From assembly GCF_002113025.1 (NCBI RefSeq), contig NZ_NEJH01000001.1, forward strand, positions 186,001-250,000: 64,000 nucleotides of DNA. The letters run 5' to 3'. This DNA comes from Pseudomonas sp. B28(2017). Its GTDB lineage: Bacteria > Pseudomonadota > Gammaproteobacteria > Pseudomonadales > Pseudomonadaceae. Under the pieces are notes generated by a model. That model searched no databases. It was not told where the DNA came from and worked only from the letters and a program-made list of their open reading frames with translations. Positions 18,763 through 27,291 of the stretch are shown piece after piece. The position numbers and the translations under genes are program-made. Position 1 is the stretch's first letter. Each line of letters starts with the position of its first letter.

Positions 18763-19398
18763 ATGGAACTCTATACCTACTACCGTTCGACGTCTTCGTA
18801 CCGGGTGCGTATCGCATTGGCGCTCAAGGGCCTGGATTATCAGTCCTTGCCAGTCAACCTGATCGCACCGCAGGGCGGCGAGCATCGACAACCGCCTTAT
18901 CTGGGTATCAACCCGCAGGGCCGCGTGCCGGCCTTGCGCACCGATGAAGGCGAATTGCTGATCCAGTCTCCCGCGATCATCGAATACCTGGAGGAACGTT
19001 ATCCACAGGTGCCATTGCTGTCCCGGGATCTGGCTGCCCGCGCTCATGAGCGCGGAGTGGCGGCAGTGATCGGCTGCGATGTGCACCCGTTGCACAACGT
19101 CAGCGTGCTCAATCGGCTGCGTCAGTCAGGCTACGACGAACCGCAGGTGGTGGAGTGGATCGGCCACTGGATCGGTCAGGGGTTGACCACAGTAGAGCAG
19201 TTGATCGGCGATGACGGTTACTGCTTCGGCCCCGAGCCCGGGTTGGCGGACGTCTATCTGATCCCGCAACTGTACGCGGCCGAGCGTTTCAATGTTTCAC
19301 TTGAGGCTTATCCGCGCATTCGGCGAGTGGCGGCGTTGGCGGCGACGCACCCGGCATTCATCAAGGCGCATCCGGCGAACCAGCCAGACACGCCTTAA
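18763..19398 (+). CDS. maiA: Maleylacetoacetate isomerase (zeta-class GST)
   Basis: 211 aa. The N-terminus YYRSTSSYRVRIALALKGLDY is the zeta-class glutathione-binding signature; QSPAIIEYLEERYP follows in the thioredoxin fold and the rest is the all-helical GST domain. It isomerises maleylacetoacetate to fumarylacetoacetate with glutathione. Last gene of the hmg operon; a convergent gene follows. Confidence 0.95.
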   Translation: MELYTYYRSTSSYRVRIALALKGLDYQSLPVNLIAPQGGEHRQPPYLGINPQGRVPALRTDEGELLIQSPAIIEYLEERYPQVPLLSRDLAARAHERGVAAVIGCDVHPLHNVSVLNRLRQSGYDEPQVVEWIGHWIGQGLTTVEQLIGDDGYCFGPEPGLADVYLIPQLYAAERFNVSLEAYPRIRRVAALAATHPAFIKAHPANQPDTP

Positions 19399-19421
19399 GT
19401 CAGAAGCAGGATCTTTTGTTT

Positions 19422-20225
19422 TTAATGGACGATGGCGTTCGGCGGCAGATGCCCCAGCCGTTCCGTGAGGCGAATTCGCTGGATCGGATCGTCGCTGAGC
19501 AGCAGTGCGTGCTCCAGGTCAAAACGCTCGGCGTTCGGGCAGTCCAGTCGCTGGTACAGGCTGGCCCGGGCCAGGTAGTCGGAGGCATTGGCGTTGCCCA
19601 GTTCCAGGACGCGATCGGCGTCGATCAAGGCATTGATGACATCGTCGTGGGACAGGTGCAACTGGCGCAGGTTGCGCGACAACCGTTGCAGCATCTGCAC
19701 CGCATCGGCGGTTTCCAGGTGCTCGGCGCTGAGCTTGATGTTAGGGCCGTACTGGCGGTGCAACAACTCCCGACAATCGTTGGGATAAAGGCGCCGGCCG
19801 CCGCAGGGATCGAGCAAATGATCGGCGCCCGGCACCCGCAGCAGGAAATGCCCGGGGAAGTTGACCCCGACCATGGGAATCTCCAGGCCCCTGGCCAACT
19901 CCAGCGCAATCAACCCCAGCGTCAAGGGTTGCCCTCGTCGAAGTTTCAGTACTTTGTCCATCAGTGCCACTTGCGGGCGCAAGGGTGTGAAGTCGTCCTG
20001 GGCGAAGCCAAGGTCGTTCATGCGCCGCAACAGCGGCTGGGCCAGTTCACTGACTGGCAGCATCGGCAAGCCGCCGCTGACCCGTTGTTGCAACGCCTGG
20101 AAATCGGCCAGCAGCGCTTGCGGTTCCACCTCGCTGTCGTGCTCGGCCGCAATCCACAGTGCCGCCTCGAACAGCGCGGGCGGTGAACGTTGCAGGCAGG
20201 CGAAGAACGATTGGCGCGGGGTCAT
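19422..20225 (-). CDS. SirB1/transglutaminase-like protein with TPR tail
   Basis: 267 aa from the ATG at 20225, which has GGAG upstream. The central region, with LRRGQPLTLGLIALELARGLEIPMVGVNFPGHFLLRV, is the SirB1 (transglut_core2) pattern. The last 70 residues resemble TPR repeats (RASLYQRLDCPNAERFDLEHALLL). SirB1-like proteins have no firmly known activity. It is convergent with maiA, and its end is 24 bp from the maiA stop. Confidence 0.85.
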   Translation of the reverse strand: MTPRQSFFACLQRSPPALFEAALWIAAEHDSEVEPQALLADFQALQQRVSGGLPMLPVSELAQPLLRRMNDLGFAQDDFTPLRPQVALMDKVLKLRRGQPLTLGLIALELARGLEIPMVGVNFPGHFLLRVPGADHLLDPCGGRRLYPNDCRELLHRQYGPNIKLSAEHLETADAVQMLQRLSRNLRQLHLSHDDVINALIDADRVLELGNANASDYLARASLYQRLDCPNAERFDLEHALLLSDDPIQRIRLTERLGHLPPNAIVH

Positions 20226-20408
20226 TAAAATCTCCGGGCAATGCCTCGTTTTAGCCCCCTCTCCGGCATTCGTCCAGTGCCGCAAAAGGGCGATTTCGGG
20301 TTATTTCCGAAAGCTTGCATTGTGGCCGTGCTTATTCCTGTGCGCTTCTGCAATTTTTGGGCGCAAGCCTATACTGGCGACTACAAGAAGTGATTCGGGA
20401 GCCCTACG

Positions 20409-21428
20409 ATGTTCGCTCTCATGCAAAGCACTCGCCTTGAATCGCTGCATCTGAGCGTCGACCCGGCCACCGGGTTGAAGGCGGTCATTGCCATTCATAA
20501 CAGCCGCTTGGGGCCTGCCCTGGGTGGTTGTCGTTACCTTGCCTATCCCAGCGACGAGTCTGCGGTCGAGGATGCGGTGCGCCTTGCCCAAGGCATGAGT
20601 TACAAGGCAGCACTGGCCGGCCTGGCTCAGGGCGGCGGCGTGGGGGTGATCATTCGCCCGGTTCACGTGGCCAACCGCGCCGCGCTGTTCGAAGCCTTCG
20701 GACGCTGTATCAATCAGCTTGACGGGCGCTATATCACGGCCATCGACAGTGGAACCTCAGTGGCGGACATGGATTGCATCGCCCAGCAAACCCAGCACGT
20801 TACCAGCACCACCGCGGCGGGTGACCCTGCGCCACACGCGGCGATGGGCGTATTCACCGGCATTCGCGCCACGGCGATGGCGCGGCTGGGCAGCGACAAC
20901 CTCGAAGGTCTGCGCGTCGCCATTCAAGGCCTGGGCAACGTCGGTTATGCCCTGGCAGAACAGCTGCACGCCGCCGGGGCCGAACTGCTGGTCAGCGATA
21001 TCGATCACGGCAAGGTGCAACTGGCGATGGAGCAACTCGGGGCTCACCCCATCGCCAACGACGCACTGCTCAGTACGCCTTGCGATATTCTTGCGCCGTG
21101 CGGTTTGGGCGGAGTGCTGAACAGCCACAGCGTGACACAACTGCGCTGCTCGGCAGTGGCCGGTTCGGCGAACAACCAACTGACCCATCTGGACGTCGCC
21201 GATCAGTTGGAACGGCGGGGCATTCTGTATGCGCCGGACTACGTGATCAATGCCGGCGGTTTGATCTATGTTTCGCTCAAACATCGGGGCGAAGAGCTGG
21301 GAACCATCACCGCACACCTGTCGAAAATCAGTTCGCGACTCACTGAAGTCTTCGCCCATGCCCAGGCGGAAAAACGCTCTCCCGCCCGGGTGGCAGATGA
21401 ATTGGCGGAGAAAGTGCTGTACCGCTGA
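20409..21428 (+). CDS. Leu/Phe/Val dehydrogenase-like protein lacking the catalytic lysine
   Basis: 339 aa, overall that of the leucine dehydrogenase family (Rossmann domain with VAIQGLGNVGYALAEQL near residue 175; substrate loop YITAIDSGTSVADMD; tail YVINAGGLIYVSLKHRG). The first active-site lysine (K66, in MSYK) is kept. The second, in the GGGK motif 12 residues later, is replaced: the sequence reads GGGVGVII, so Val78 stands where Lys80 of Bacillus LeuDH would be. In addition the usual TAED loop reads TAID. The protein may have no oxidative deaminase activity or may act differently. Its length, start and codon use look normal, so it is not a decayed gene. Confidence 0.88.
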   Translation: MFALMQSTRLESLHLSVDPATGLKAVIAIHNSRLGPALGGCRYLAYPSDESAVEDAVRLAQGMSYKAALAGLAQGGGVGVIIRPVHVANRAALFEAFGRCINQLDGRYITAIDSGTSVADMDCIAQQTQHVTSTTAAGDPAPHAAMGVFTGIRATAMARLGSDNLEGLRVAIQGLGNVGYALAEQLHAAGAELLVSDIDHGKVQLAMEQLGAHPIANDALLSTPCDILAPCGLGGVLNSHSVTQLRCSAVAGSANNQLTHLDVADQLERRGILYAPDYVINAGGLIYVSLKHRGEELGTITAHLSKISSRLTEVFAHAQAEKRSPARVADELAEKVLYR

Positions 21429-21454
21429 ATGGGGCATGAGTTTCCCCAGGCATG

Positions 21455-21485
21455 AAAAAGGCCCTGCGCCATTCGACTCAGGGCC
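21455..21485 (-). terminator. Terminator between the dehydrogenase and yebG
   Basis: Arms GGCCCTG (21460-21466) and CAGGGCC (21479-21485) with a 12-nt loop. Five A residues on the left give a U tract on the minus strand, so it mainly ends yebG transcription. It may also serve the convergent dehydrogenase gene. Confidence 0.75.
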
Positions 21486-21504
21486 TGTTCAATTTTGGCT
21501 TTGC

Positions 21505-21855
21505 TTACCTGGCGGCTTTTGGGGCCTTGGCAGGCTTGGCCGGGATGACCGGCTCAGCGGCTTCAACGACCTCGGCCGCTGCAACAGGTTCTGCGACTTC
21601 AACCGGTGCGCTGAGCAGTTCGGACAGGGCGTCCGGCTGGCTCTTGAACGCCTTGGCGAATACATCGCGATTTTTCGCCATGTAGATCCCGGCTTCTTCC
21701 ACTTGCTGCTCGGTCAGGGACGGAACGGCTTTGTGCAACACTTCAGCCAGCAATTCGGCCAGTTCGAGCATTTTATCATGACGGTCAGCTTCGGCTTTAT
21801 CCATGAACAAGCGCTCCAGATCTCGGCTGCTGCGGTATACCACTTCGACGGCCAT
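21505..21855 (-). CDS. yebG: YebG-family SOS protein
   Basis: 116 aa. Residues 1-80 match YebG (MAVEVVYRSSRDLE, then DKAEADRHDKMLELAELLAE). The C-terminus is an extension of Ala/Pro/Glu/Lys repeats (VEVAEPVAAAEVVEAAEP) that is longer than the E. coli protein. YebG is a small DNA-damage-induced protein of unknown biochemical role. A perfect LexA box lies about 44 bp upstream. Confidence 0.9.
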   Translation of the reverse strand: MAVEVVYRSSRDLERLFMDKAEADRHDKMLELAELLAEVLHKAVPSLTEQQVEEAGIYMAKNRDVFAKAFKSQPDALSELLSAPVEVAEPVAAAEVVEAAEPVIPAKPAKAPKAAR

Positions 21856-21898
21856 TCACCACCTCACATGCCTTCACATTGGTTGTCGGTTTCGACTA

Positions 21899-21914
21899 CT
21901 GTATCTATATACAG
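21899..21914 (-). promoter_or_regulatory. LexA box (SOS operator) of yebG
   Basis: CTGTATCTATATACAG, a perfect CTGT-N8-ACAG palindrome matching the LexA consensus, 44 bp upstream of the yebG start. Confidence 0.93.
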
Positions 21915-22132
21915 CGAAAAGGATAAGCGAATCCCTGCCTTTTGGGTAGTGGCTTTTTAATGTAGACCGGATTCGACATTTGTCAGGTGAGGCGCTGCAC
22001 AGGTGCGACCAAACGCCACGGCGCGCAATCCAGAGCAGCTCGCCATCATGGGCTGGCCTTTTTTCTGCATGCAGAATAACCGTCACGTCCAACCCGCATC
22101 ATCCGGTCGAGCCGACCTAAGGAAGCATCATC

Positions 22133-22633
22133 GTGAAAATCAACTGGGCCGAAAAACTGCGGCAGAACGTGCATGAACTGGCTGAGTCCCTGGGCAATCT
22201 GTTCGTCGAAACCTTTCACTACCTGGCGCTGTTCGCCATTGGTGCGGTGACCGCCTGGGCGGCGGTGATGGAATTTCTCGGGATGATCGAAGAGGGGCAC
22301 ATCAAGATCGATGACATCTTGCTGTTGTTCATCTACCTGGAACTGGGGGCGATGGTCGGGATTTACTTCAAGACCAATCACATGCCCGTGCGCTTCCTGA
22401 TCTACGTGGCGATCACCGCGCTGACGCGGCTGCTGATTTCCAACGTTTCGCACCACAACCCGCCGGACCTGGGGATCATCTACCTGTGCGGCGGGATTCT
22501 GCTGCTGGCGTTTGCGGTTCTGGTGGTACGTTACGCTTCGTCGCAATTTCCCTCGGTGAAGATCGAGAACCCGCAACGCAAGGCCGGTGCGGGTTCCAGT
22601 GAACATCCAGAGGTCGAGAAGGGCGAAATCTAG
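22133..22633 (+). CDS. psiE: PsiE-family membrane protein
   Basis: 166 aa, GTG start at 22133 behind AGGAAG. There are four hydrophobic segments (about residues 28-48, 62-80, 86-105 and 115-132) with YLELGAMVGIYFKTNHMPVRFLIYVAITALTR in the middle, the PsiE pattern. PsiE is phosphate-starvation-inducible in E. coli; I see no clear Pho box here. The stop codon overlaps the stop of the convergent DUF3509 gene in the tetranucleotide CTAG. Confidence 0.85.
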   Translation: MKINWAEKLRQNVHELAESLGNLFVETFHYLALFAIGAVTAWAAVMEFLGMIEEGHIKIDDILLLFIYLELGAMVGIYFKTNHMPVRFLIYVAITALTRLLISNVSHHNPPDLGIIYLCGGILLLAFAVLVVRYASSQFPSVKIENPQRKAGAGSSEHPEVEKGEI

Positions 22634-22947
22634 AGCCCGAGCGTGGGGCGTTGTCGCCCTTTGATTGGAGGGGGCGGCAGGGTCCGACCGCTGCCGGTGG
22701 TCATGGCTTCGAGGATGGTCACGGCGCTGTGGCCTTGTTCGATGGCAATGCCGAATTGAATGCTTTGAACCAGACGCTTGAGGCGCTGGGGGTCGTTGCG
22801 TTGTTCGGCGCTGATCATGCGTTTGGCCACCACGCGGCCACTGTTGGAAAGGGTCAGCATGATGCTGCCGTCAAGGCCCTGAATGCTCAGGTTGATCTGG
22901 TAATCCGCTGCAAAGGCATCGGTAATGAGCTGGAAAGGGTTGTCCAT
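22630..22947 (-). CDS. DUF3509-family protein
   Basis: 105 aa beginning MDNPFQLITDAFAADYQINLS, the DUF3509 pattern, a small protein family characteristic of Pseudomonas with no assigned function. It has no membrane segment. It ends in the psiE stop region (shared CTAG). The end of the protein is Pro/Arg-rich. Confidence 0.85.
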   Translation of the reverse strand: MDNPFQLITDAFAADYQINLSIQGLDGSIMLTLSNSGRVVAKRMISAEQRNDPQRLKRLVQSIQFGIAIEQGHSAVTILEAMTTGSGRTLPPPPIKGRQRPTLGL

Positions 22948-23080
22948 GATGCGTCACCGCCTGATTGAACGTGCAGTTGTTGACCGGTTGATATCGGGAT
23001 TAGTTCGCAACACCAGACCATCGGCCATTCCATGGCCACATCGCCATCATTGTTCCAACCAGGACGTAGCAAGGGGCATG

Positions 23081-23096
23081 CCGACAAAATTGTCGG
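23081..23096. repeat. CCGACAA/TTGTCGG inverted repeat
   Basis: A perfect 7-bp inverted repeat with a two-base centre, about 130 bp upstream of the DUF3509 start and beside the REP pair. The binding factor is unknown; it could be an operator for a gene I cannot assign. Confidence 0.4.
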
Positions 23097-23110
23097 ACAG
23101 AAAACACGTT

Positions 23111-23212
23111 CTGCAGGAGCGAGCCTGCTCGCGATGATCGTGAACGATAACGCGTCAAATCAGAAGGTTCGCGGCGCCTGAGGGTTTTTCGCGAGCAAGC
23201 TCGCTCCTGCAG
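23111..23212. repeat. REP doublet (REPIN)
   Basis: Two inverted copies of a 24-bp REP element with GGAGCGAGCCTGCTCGCGA core (23111-23134 and 23189-23212), separated by 54 bp, in the gap downstream of the serine deaminase gene and upstream of DUF3509. A typical non-autonomous repeat of Pseudomonas. Confidence 0.9.
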
Positions 23213-23268
23213 GGGCCGCGTTTTCTGCACGTTTCAGGGCAATAAACCTCGACGTGCCTCCAAAGTGA

Positions 23269-24645
23269 TCAACATTCCACCCAGTTCACCGCCAGTCCGC
23301 CCCGTGACGTCTCTTTGTACTTATCGTGCATGTCGGCTCCGGTGTCACGCATGGTGCGGATCACCCGGTCCAGGGAGATGAAGTGCTGACCGTCGCCGCG
23401 CAAGGCCATTTGCGTGGCGTTGATGGCCTTCACGGCGGCGATCGCGTTGCGCTCGATACACGGCACTTGCACCAGTCCGCCAACTGGGTCGCAGGTGAGG
23501 CCGAGGTTGTGTTCCAGGCCGATTTCGGCGGCGTTCTCCAGTTGCTCCGGGGTGGCGCCAAGTACCTCTGCCAGGCCTGCGGCGGCCATGGCGCAGGCAG
23601 AGCCGACTTCACCCTGGCAGCCGACTTCGGCCCCGGAGATCGAAGCGTTTTTCTTGCACAGGATGCCGACGGCCGCTGCGCCGAGGAAGAACGCGACCAC
23701 GTCGTCGTCGGACGCATCGGCATTGAATCTCATGTAGTAGTGCAACACCGCCGGAATGATCCCCGCCGCGCCGTTGGTCGGTGCCGTGACCATGCGTCCG
23801 CCGGCCGCGTTTTCTTCGTTCACGGCGAGGGCGTAAAGGTTGACCCATTCCATCGCTGACAAGGTGGACGTAATGACATTTGGCTTGCCGATTTCCTGCA
23901 GGCTGCGATGCAGTTTCGCCGCTCGACGTGGAACTTTCAGACCACCGGGCAGGATGCCTTCGTGGCGCAAGCCTTGCTCGACGCATTCGCGCATCACCGA
24001 CCAGATATGCAACAGACCCTGGCGGATCTCGGCATCACCGCGCCATGCCCGTTCGTTGGCCATCATCAGCTCACTCACCCGCAACCCGTGCTCGTTGCAC
24101 AAATTGAGCAGTTCGGCGGCACTGGAAAAGTCGTATGGCAGCTGCACATCGCCGGCCGGTGCGATCCCGGACTCGGCTTCGGCCGCCTCTATGATGAAGC
24201 CTCCACCCACCGAGTAATAGGTTTGCTCGAACAGTTCACCGGTTTCGCCGAAGGCTGTCAGGGACATGGCGTTGGGGTGATAGGGCAGGCTCTCGTTGAG
24301 CAGCAGGAGATCGGTTTGCCAGTCGAAGGTAATTTCTGCAACGCCTGCCAGACACAGTTTGCCGGTTTCGCGCAGGGTGTGAATGCGGCTGTCGATGGTG
24401 GTTGGATCGATGCGATCGGGCCATTCGCCCATCAGACCCATGACGCAGGCGCGGTCCGTTGCGTGGCCGACGCCGGTCGCTGAAAGAGAACCATAGAGGC
24501 GGATTTCCACGCGTCGCACGTCGGCCAGAAAACCGTGATCGACCAGCGCTTGGGCAAAGGTTGCGGCAGCACGCATCGGACCGACGGTATGGGAACTGGA
24601 CGGGCCGATGCCGACTTTGAAGAGATCGAAAACACTGATAGCCAT
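23269..24645 (-). CDS. L-serine ammonia-lyase, iron-sulfur type
   Basis: 458 aa from the ATG at 24645 (an upstream in-frame extension to 24705 is not family-like). [24 protein letters not shown] is the typical start. The [4Fe-4S] cysteines are visible in the [19 protein letters not shown] and VPCIERN segments of the C-terminal half. It deaminates L-serine to pyruvate. Paralogue assignment (sdaA or sdaB) cannot be made from this window. A LysR gene diverges 136 bp upstream. Confidence 0.95.
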   Translation of the reverse strand: MAISVFDLFKVGIGPSSSHTVGPMRAAATFAQALVDHGFLADVRRVEIRLYGSLSATGVGHATDRACVMGLMGEWPDRIDPTTIDSRIHTLRETGKLCLAGVAEITFDWQTDLLLLNESLPYHPNAMSLTAFGETGELFEQTYYSVGGGFIIEAAEAESGIAPAGDVQLPYDFSSAAELLNLCNEHGLRVSELMMANERAWRGDAEIRQGLLHIWSVMRECVEQGLRHEGILPGGLKVPRRAAKLHRSLQEIGKPNVITSTLSAMEWVNLYALAVNEENAAGGRMVTAPTNGAAGIIPAVLHYYMRFNADASDDDVVAFFLGAAAVGILCKKNASISGAEVGCQGEVGSACAMAAAGLAEVLGATPEQLENAAEIGLEHNLGLTCDPVGGLVQVPCIERNAIAAVKAINATQMALRGDGQHFISLDRVIRTMRDTGADMHDKYKETSRGGLAVNWVEC

Positions 24646-24780
24646 GCTAAAGCCTGTACAAGCAATGGAAGAGGAATCGCCGCCATTTTTGTAGGACAAG
24701 CGCAATGTCGGCGATACTGCCCGTCAAGGTCCTACATGACCAACGAAACTTCCTAAGACATTCTTTAGCAGGGCTAAACG

Positions 24781-25728
24781 ATGAGCCGTCAATTACACGC
24801 CCAGACGTATGTCTGGCTGAACGTGTTTGCCTGTGCCGCGCGGCACCTGTCGTTCACCCGCTGCGCCGAGGAACTGCACATCACCCCGGGAGCAGTCAGC
24901 CAGCAGATCCGCCAGCTGGAAGATCGCCTGGGCTTTCGCCTGTTTCACCGCCGTGCTCGCGGAGTGGAGCTGAGCGCTGAGGGGCAGCGCCTGGCCATGA
25001 CCGTCAACGAGGCCTTTGGCAGCATCGACGCGGAATTGCGGCGACTGGATGCGGGCATGATCAGCGGGATTCTGCGGGTGCGTTCGATCCCGTCGTTCCT
25101 GAGCAAATGGCTGACGCCGCGTCTGCCACGTTTGCAGCAGCGTTTTCCGGACATTCAGTTGCGCCTGGTGGCTGAGGACAGCAGCGTGCCATTGCATGAA
25201 GGCGACTTCGATCTGGCTATCGACCTGAACGACGGAAGCTACCCGGGCCTGTTATCCACAGCCTTGCTCGATGAACAGATTTTTCCGGTATGCGCGCCGG
25301 GCCTGTTGCGTGGTCGTCCGCCGCTGCACGGTCCGGCAGACCTGATGCACTTTCCCTTGCTGCACGACATTACCGCCTGGCGCGGCAGCTACGAGTACGC
25401 GGAATGGGAGTTTTACCTCAACGCCATCGGCTTCGAGGGGGCGGATGTTCGACGCGGGCATACCTTCAATCGCAATCACCTGACGATCGAAGCGGCCATC
25501 GCCGGGATGGGGGTGGCGATTGCCCGACGAACGCTGCTCAACGATGAACTGGAGCGCGGGGCGTTGATCGTGCCTTTCGGCCTGGCGGTGCCTAACCACA
25601 AGCGCTACATGCTGCTCTATGCACCGGGTGCGCTGAGCCATCCCGGCGTGCGTGCCGTGCATGACTGGCTGGTGGAAGAAGCGGGGATTTTTCGCAGTCT
25701 GCACCCACTGGGCGAGCCGCAGATGTAA
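24781..25728 (+). CDS. LysR-family transcriptional regulator (GcvA-like)
   Basis: 315 aa. Residues 10-70 are the LysR winged HTH (FACAARHLSFTRCAEELHITPGAVSQQIRQLE), followed by a periplasmic-binding-like effector domain. It diverges from the L-serine deaminase gene, so it probably controls that gene in response to serine or glycine. The regulator type resembles GcvA, but the ligand is unknown. Confidence 0.88.
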   Translation: MSRQLHAQTYVWLNVFACAARHLSFTRCAEELHITPGAVSQQIRQLEDRLGFRLFHRRARGVELSAEGQRLAMTVNEAFGSIDAELRRLDAGMISGILRVRSIPSFLSKWLTPRLPRLQQRFPDIQLRLVAEDSSVPLHEGDFDLAIDLNDGSYPGLLSTALLDEQIFPVCAPGLLRGRPPLHGPADLMHFPLLHDITAWRGSYEYAEWEFYLNAIGFEGADVRRGHTFNRNHLTIEAAIAGMGVAIARRTLLNDELERGALIVPFGLAVPNHKRYMLLYAPGALSHPGVRAVHDWLVEEAGIFRSLHPLGEPQM

Positions 25729-25942
25729 GGAATTCGGGCAGCCAGGCAGGACGACCCGACTCCCGACATTAACAGCGCTTTTGCTCGTTGTCCGGCTTTT
25801 TTTGTGTATGAAAATTTATCTTTTTACAGGGGTTGAATTGTTCAGCGTACAGACCGATTGTGTAAGCAAGAGGTCACGGTGATGACGCCCAAGGGCTTAG
25901 CTGACCGGCCTCTCGCGAGCTAGCTGAAATAAGGGATGAACT

Positions 25943-26350
25943 ATGCAAATCCAAGTCAATAGCGATAACCATATTCAAGGCAGTAAACGACTGGAGGAGT
26001 GGGTACGTACAACCATTGAGAGCACGCTCGAACGCTACGAAGAGGACCTGACACGAGTCGAGGTTCACCTGCGGGACGAGAACGGCGACAAGCCGGGTCC
26101 CCACGACATGCGCTGCCAGCTGGAGGCGCGGCCAAAAGGCCATCAACCGGTTTCCGTCACCCATAAAGCCTCCACCATGGAGCAGGCGATCGACGGTGCA
26201 TCGGCCAAACTTGAACATGCGCTGGAGCATATGTTCGGCAAATTGCGCGGTAAACGCGCCAACGTGGTACCCATCGAAAGTGGTGCCCATGCCGACCGGC
26301 TGCTGGAAGAAGAGTTTCTGGAAAACGAACAGGCGGCGCTCAACGGCTGA
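25943..26350 (+). CDS. HPF/RaiA-family ribosome hibernation factor
   Basis: 135 aa. The N-terminal 90 residues have the RaiA/HPF beta-alpha-beta pattern: MQIQVNSDNHIQGSKRLEEWV, RVEVHLRDENGDK, the late HALEHMFGKLRGKR. HPF-type proteins bind the 30S subunit and block translation in stationary phase. There is a 214-bp upstream gap, and a terminator follows. It may also be grouped as a YhbH-like protein. Confidence 0.85.
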   Translation: MQIQVNSDNHIQGSKRLEEWVRTTIESTLERYEEDLTRVEVHLRDENGDKPGPHDMRCQLEARPKGHQPVSVTHKASTMEQAIDGASAKLEHALEHMFGKLRGKRANVVPIESGAHADRLLEEEFLENEQAALNG

Positions 26351-26380
26351 CACCTGATTCACTTTTTACCCTCCCATGAG

Positions 26381-26405
26381 AACGGGCCTGCATTGCAGGC
26401 CCGTT
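26381..26405 (+). terminator. Terminator after the HPF-like gene
   Basis: Stem AACGGGCCTGCA/TGCAGGCCCGTT with almost no loop, 31 bp after the stop, followed by CTGGTTT. A strong hairpin with a modest U tract. Confidence 0.7.
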
Positions 26406-26503
26406 CTGGTTTCAGGTGTTTGTCAGCTCTGCCACAAAAGCGATTGGCATTGCGCCGCAACCAACAGGCGTAATGGAGGGGGTTATCCGATCATTTTGCG
26501 TAT

Positions 26504-26520
26504 GAGAATATTTATCATTA
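26504..26520. promoter_or_regulatory. Probable Fur box upstream of the iron-uptake unit
   Basis: GAGAATATTTATCATTA is rich in the GATAAT/ATTATC pattern of the Fur consensus, 60 bp before the small DUF3649-like ORF and 200 bp before the FecI-like sigma gene. Iron repression of this operon is therefore likely. Confidence 0.6.
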
Positions 26521-26582
26521 GTATTGTGGCCTTGCCGGCCCTCTGACGCTGCCGTGGCCTTACCCGGTTTCCAGGTCGAAAC

Positions 26583-26714
26583 ATGAACGCCAAACTCCGC
26601 ACACTTTCCGTTTCCTGCCGACTGGAGGTCGCTTCGCGGGTGCTCGCTTTCGTCTTCGGCGGTTACCTCGTCTCGGCGCTGGCCAGTCCTATTGCCGTGT
26701 TAGCGCAGTATTGA
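26583..26714 (+). CDS. Very short DUF3649-like ORF (truncated)
   Basis: 43 aa, ATG at 26583 and TGA at 26712-26714; it ends 4 bp before the sigma gene starts. The segment LEVASRVLAFVFGGYLVSALASP is the N-terminal membrane helix of DUF3649 proteins, which are normally about 90-110 aa and lie in iron-regulated loci with PepSY proteins. Here it stops immediately after the first helix. It may be a truncated remnant or a real single-helix small protein, possibly coupled to sigma-factor translation. It is not a shadow ORF because it lies in a gap with no other reading. Confidence 0.5.
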   Translation: MNAKLRTLSVSCRLEVASRVLAFVFGGYLVSALASPIAVLAQY

Positions 26715-26718
26715 ATCG

Positions 26719-27291
26719 ATGATCACTCTCCCTCCCGAACCCCACGATATCGAGCGCGACCAACAGCGCGGTGACCGTGCGCACTTTCTCCAGGTATTTC
26801 TCTCCCAGCGTTCGCAAATGGAAGCGCTGGTGAGTCGGCGTGTTGGTTGCCGGGCGACGGCGGCTGATTTGGTACAGGACTTGTTCCTGCGTTTCTGGCG
26901 GCGGCCTTTGGTGCAAGTCGAGGAACTCAGCACCTACCTGTTGCGTTGCGCCGGCAACATCGCCATCGACCATTTGCGCAGTGAAGGCACGCGGGTCCGG
27001 GCCAGCGAAGGTTTGATGGTGGCCCCCCCTGACAGCCATGACAGCGGACCGCAAGCGGCGCTGGAGGCGGGCAACGATTTGCGCCACGTCGAAGCTGCGT
27101 TGCGTGCGTTACCGGAGCGCACGCGGCAGATTTTTTTGCTCAATCGCATTCACGGCCGCAAATATGCCGAGATCGCCAAGGCCATGGGCTTGTCCCAAAG
27201 TGCCGTGGAAAAACATATGATGCGCGCCCTCGAAGCCTGCAAGGCGAGCCTTCGGGAACCCGAAACGCGTATGCCAGGGAAAGCACCGTGA
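26719..27291 (+). CDS. ECF sigma factor, FecI type
   Basis: 190 aa. Region 2 (residues 20-90) includes VSRRVGCRATAADLVQDLFLRFW and region 4 the HTH KYAEIAKAMGLSQSAVEKHMMRA. FecI-type sigma factors are activated by a TonB receptor through FecR under low iron. The stop codon overlaps the GTG start of fecR (GTGA), so the two are translationally coupled. The target is probably the receptor gene downstream. Confidence 0.92.
   Translation: MITLPPEPHDIERDQQRGDRAHFLQVFLSQRSQMEALVSRRVGCRATAADLVQDLFLRFWRRPLVQVEELSTYLLRCAGNIAIDHLRSEGTRVRASEGLMVAPPDSHDSGPQAALEAGNDLRHVEAALRALPERTRQIFLLNRIHGRKYAEIAKAMGLSQSAVEKHMMRALEACKASLREPETRMPGKAP

Noticed and set aside
17710..19095. A 461-codon minus-strand reading across fahA and maiA
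   Set aside because: Opposite two well supported enzymes; no domain or ribosome site.
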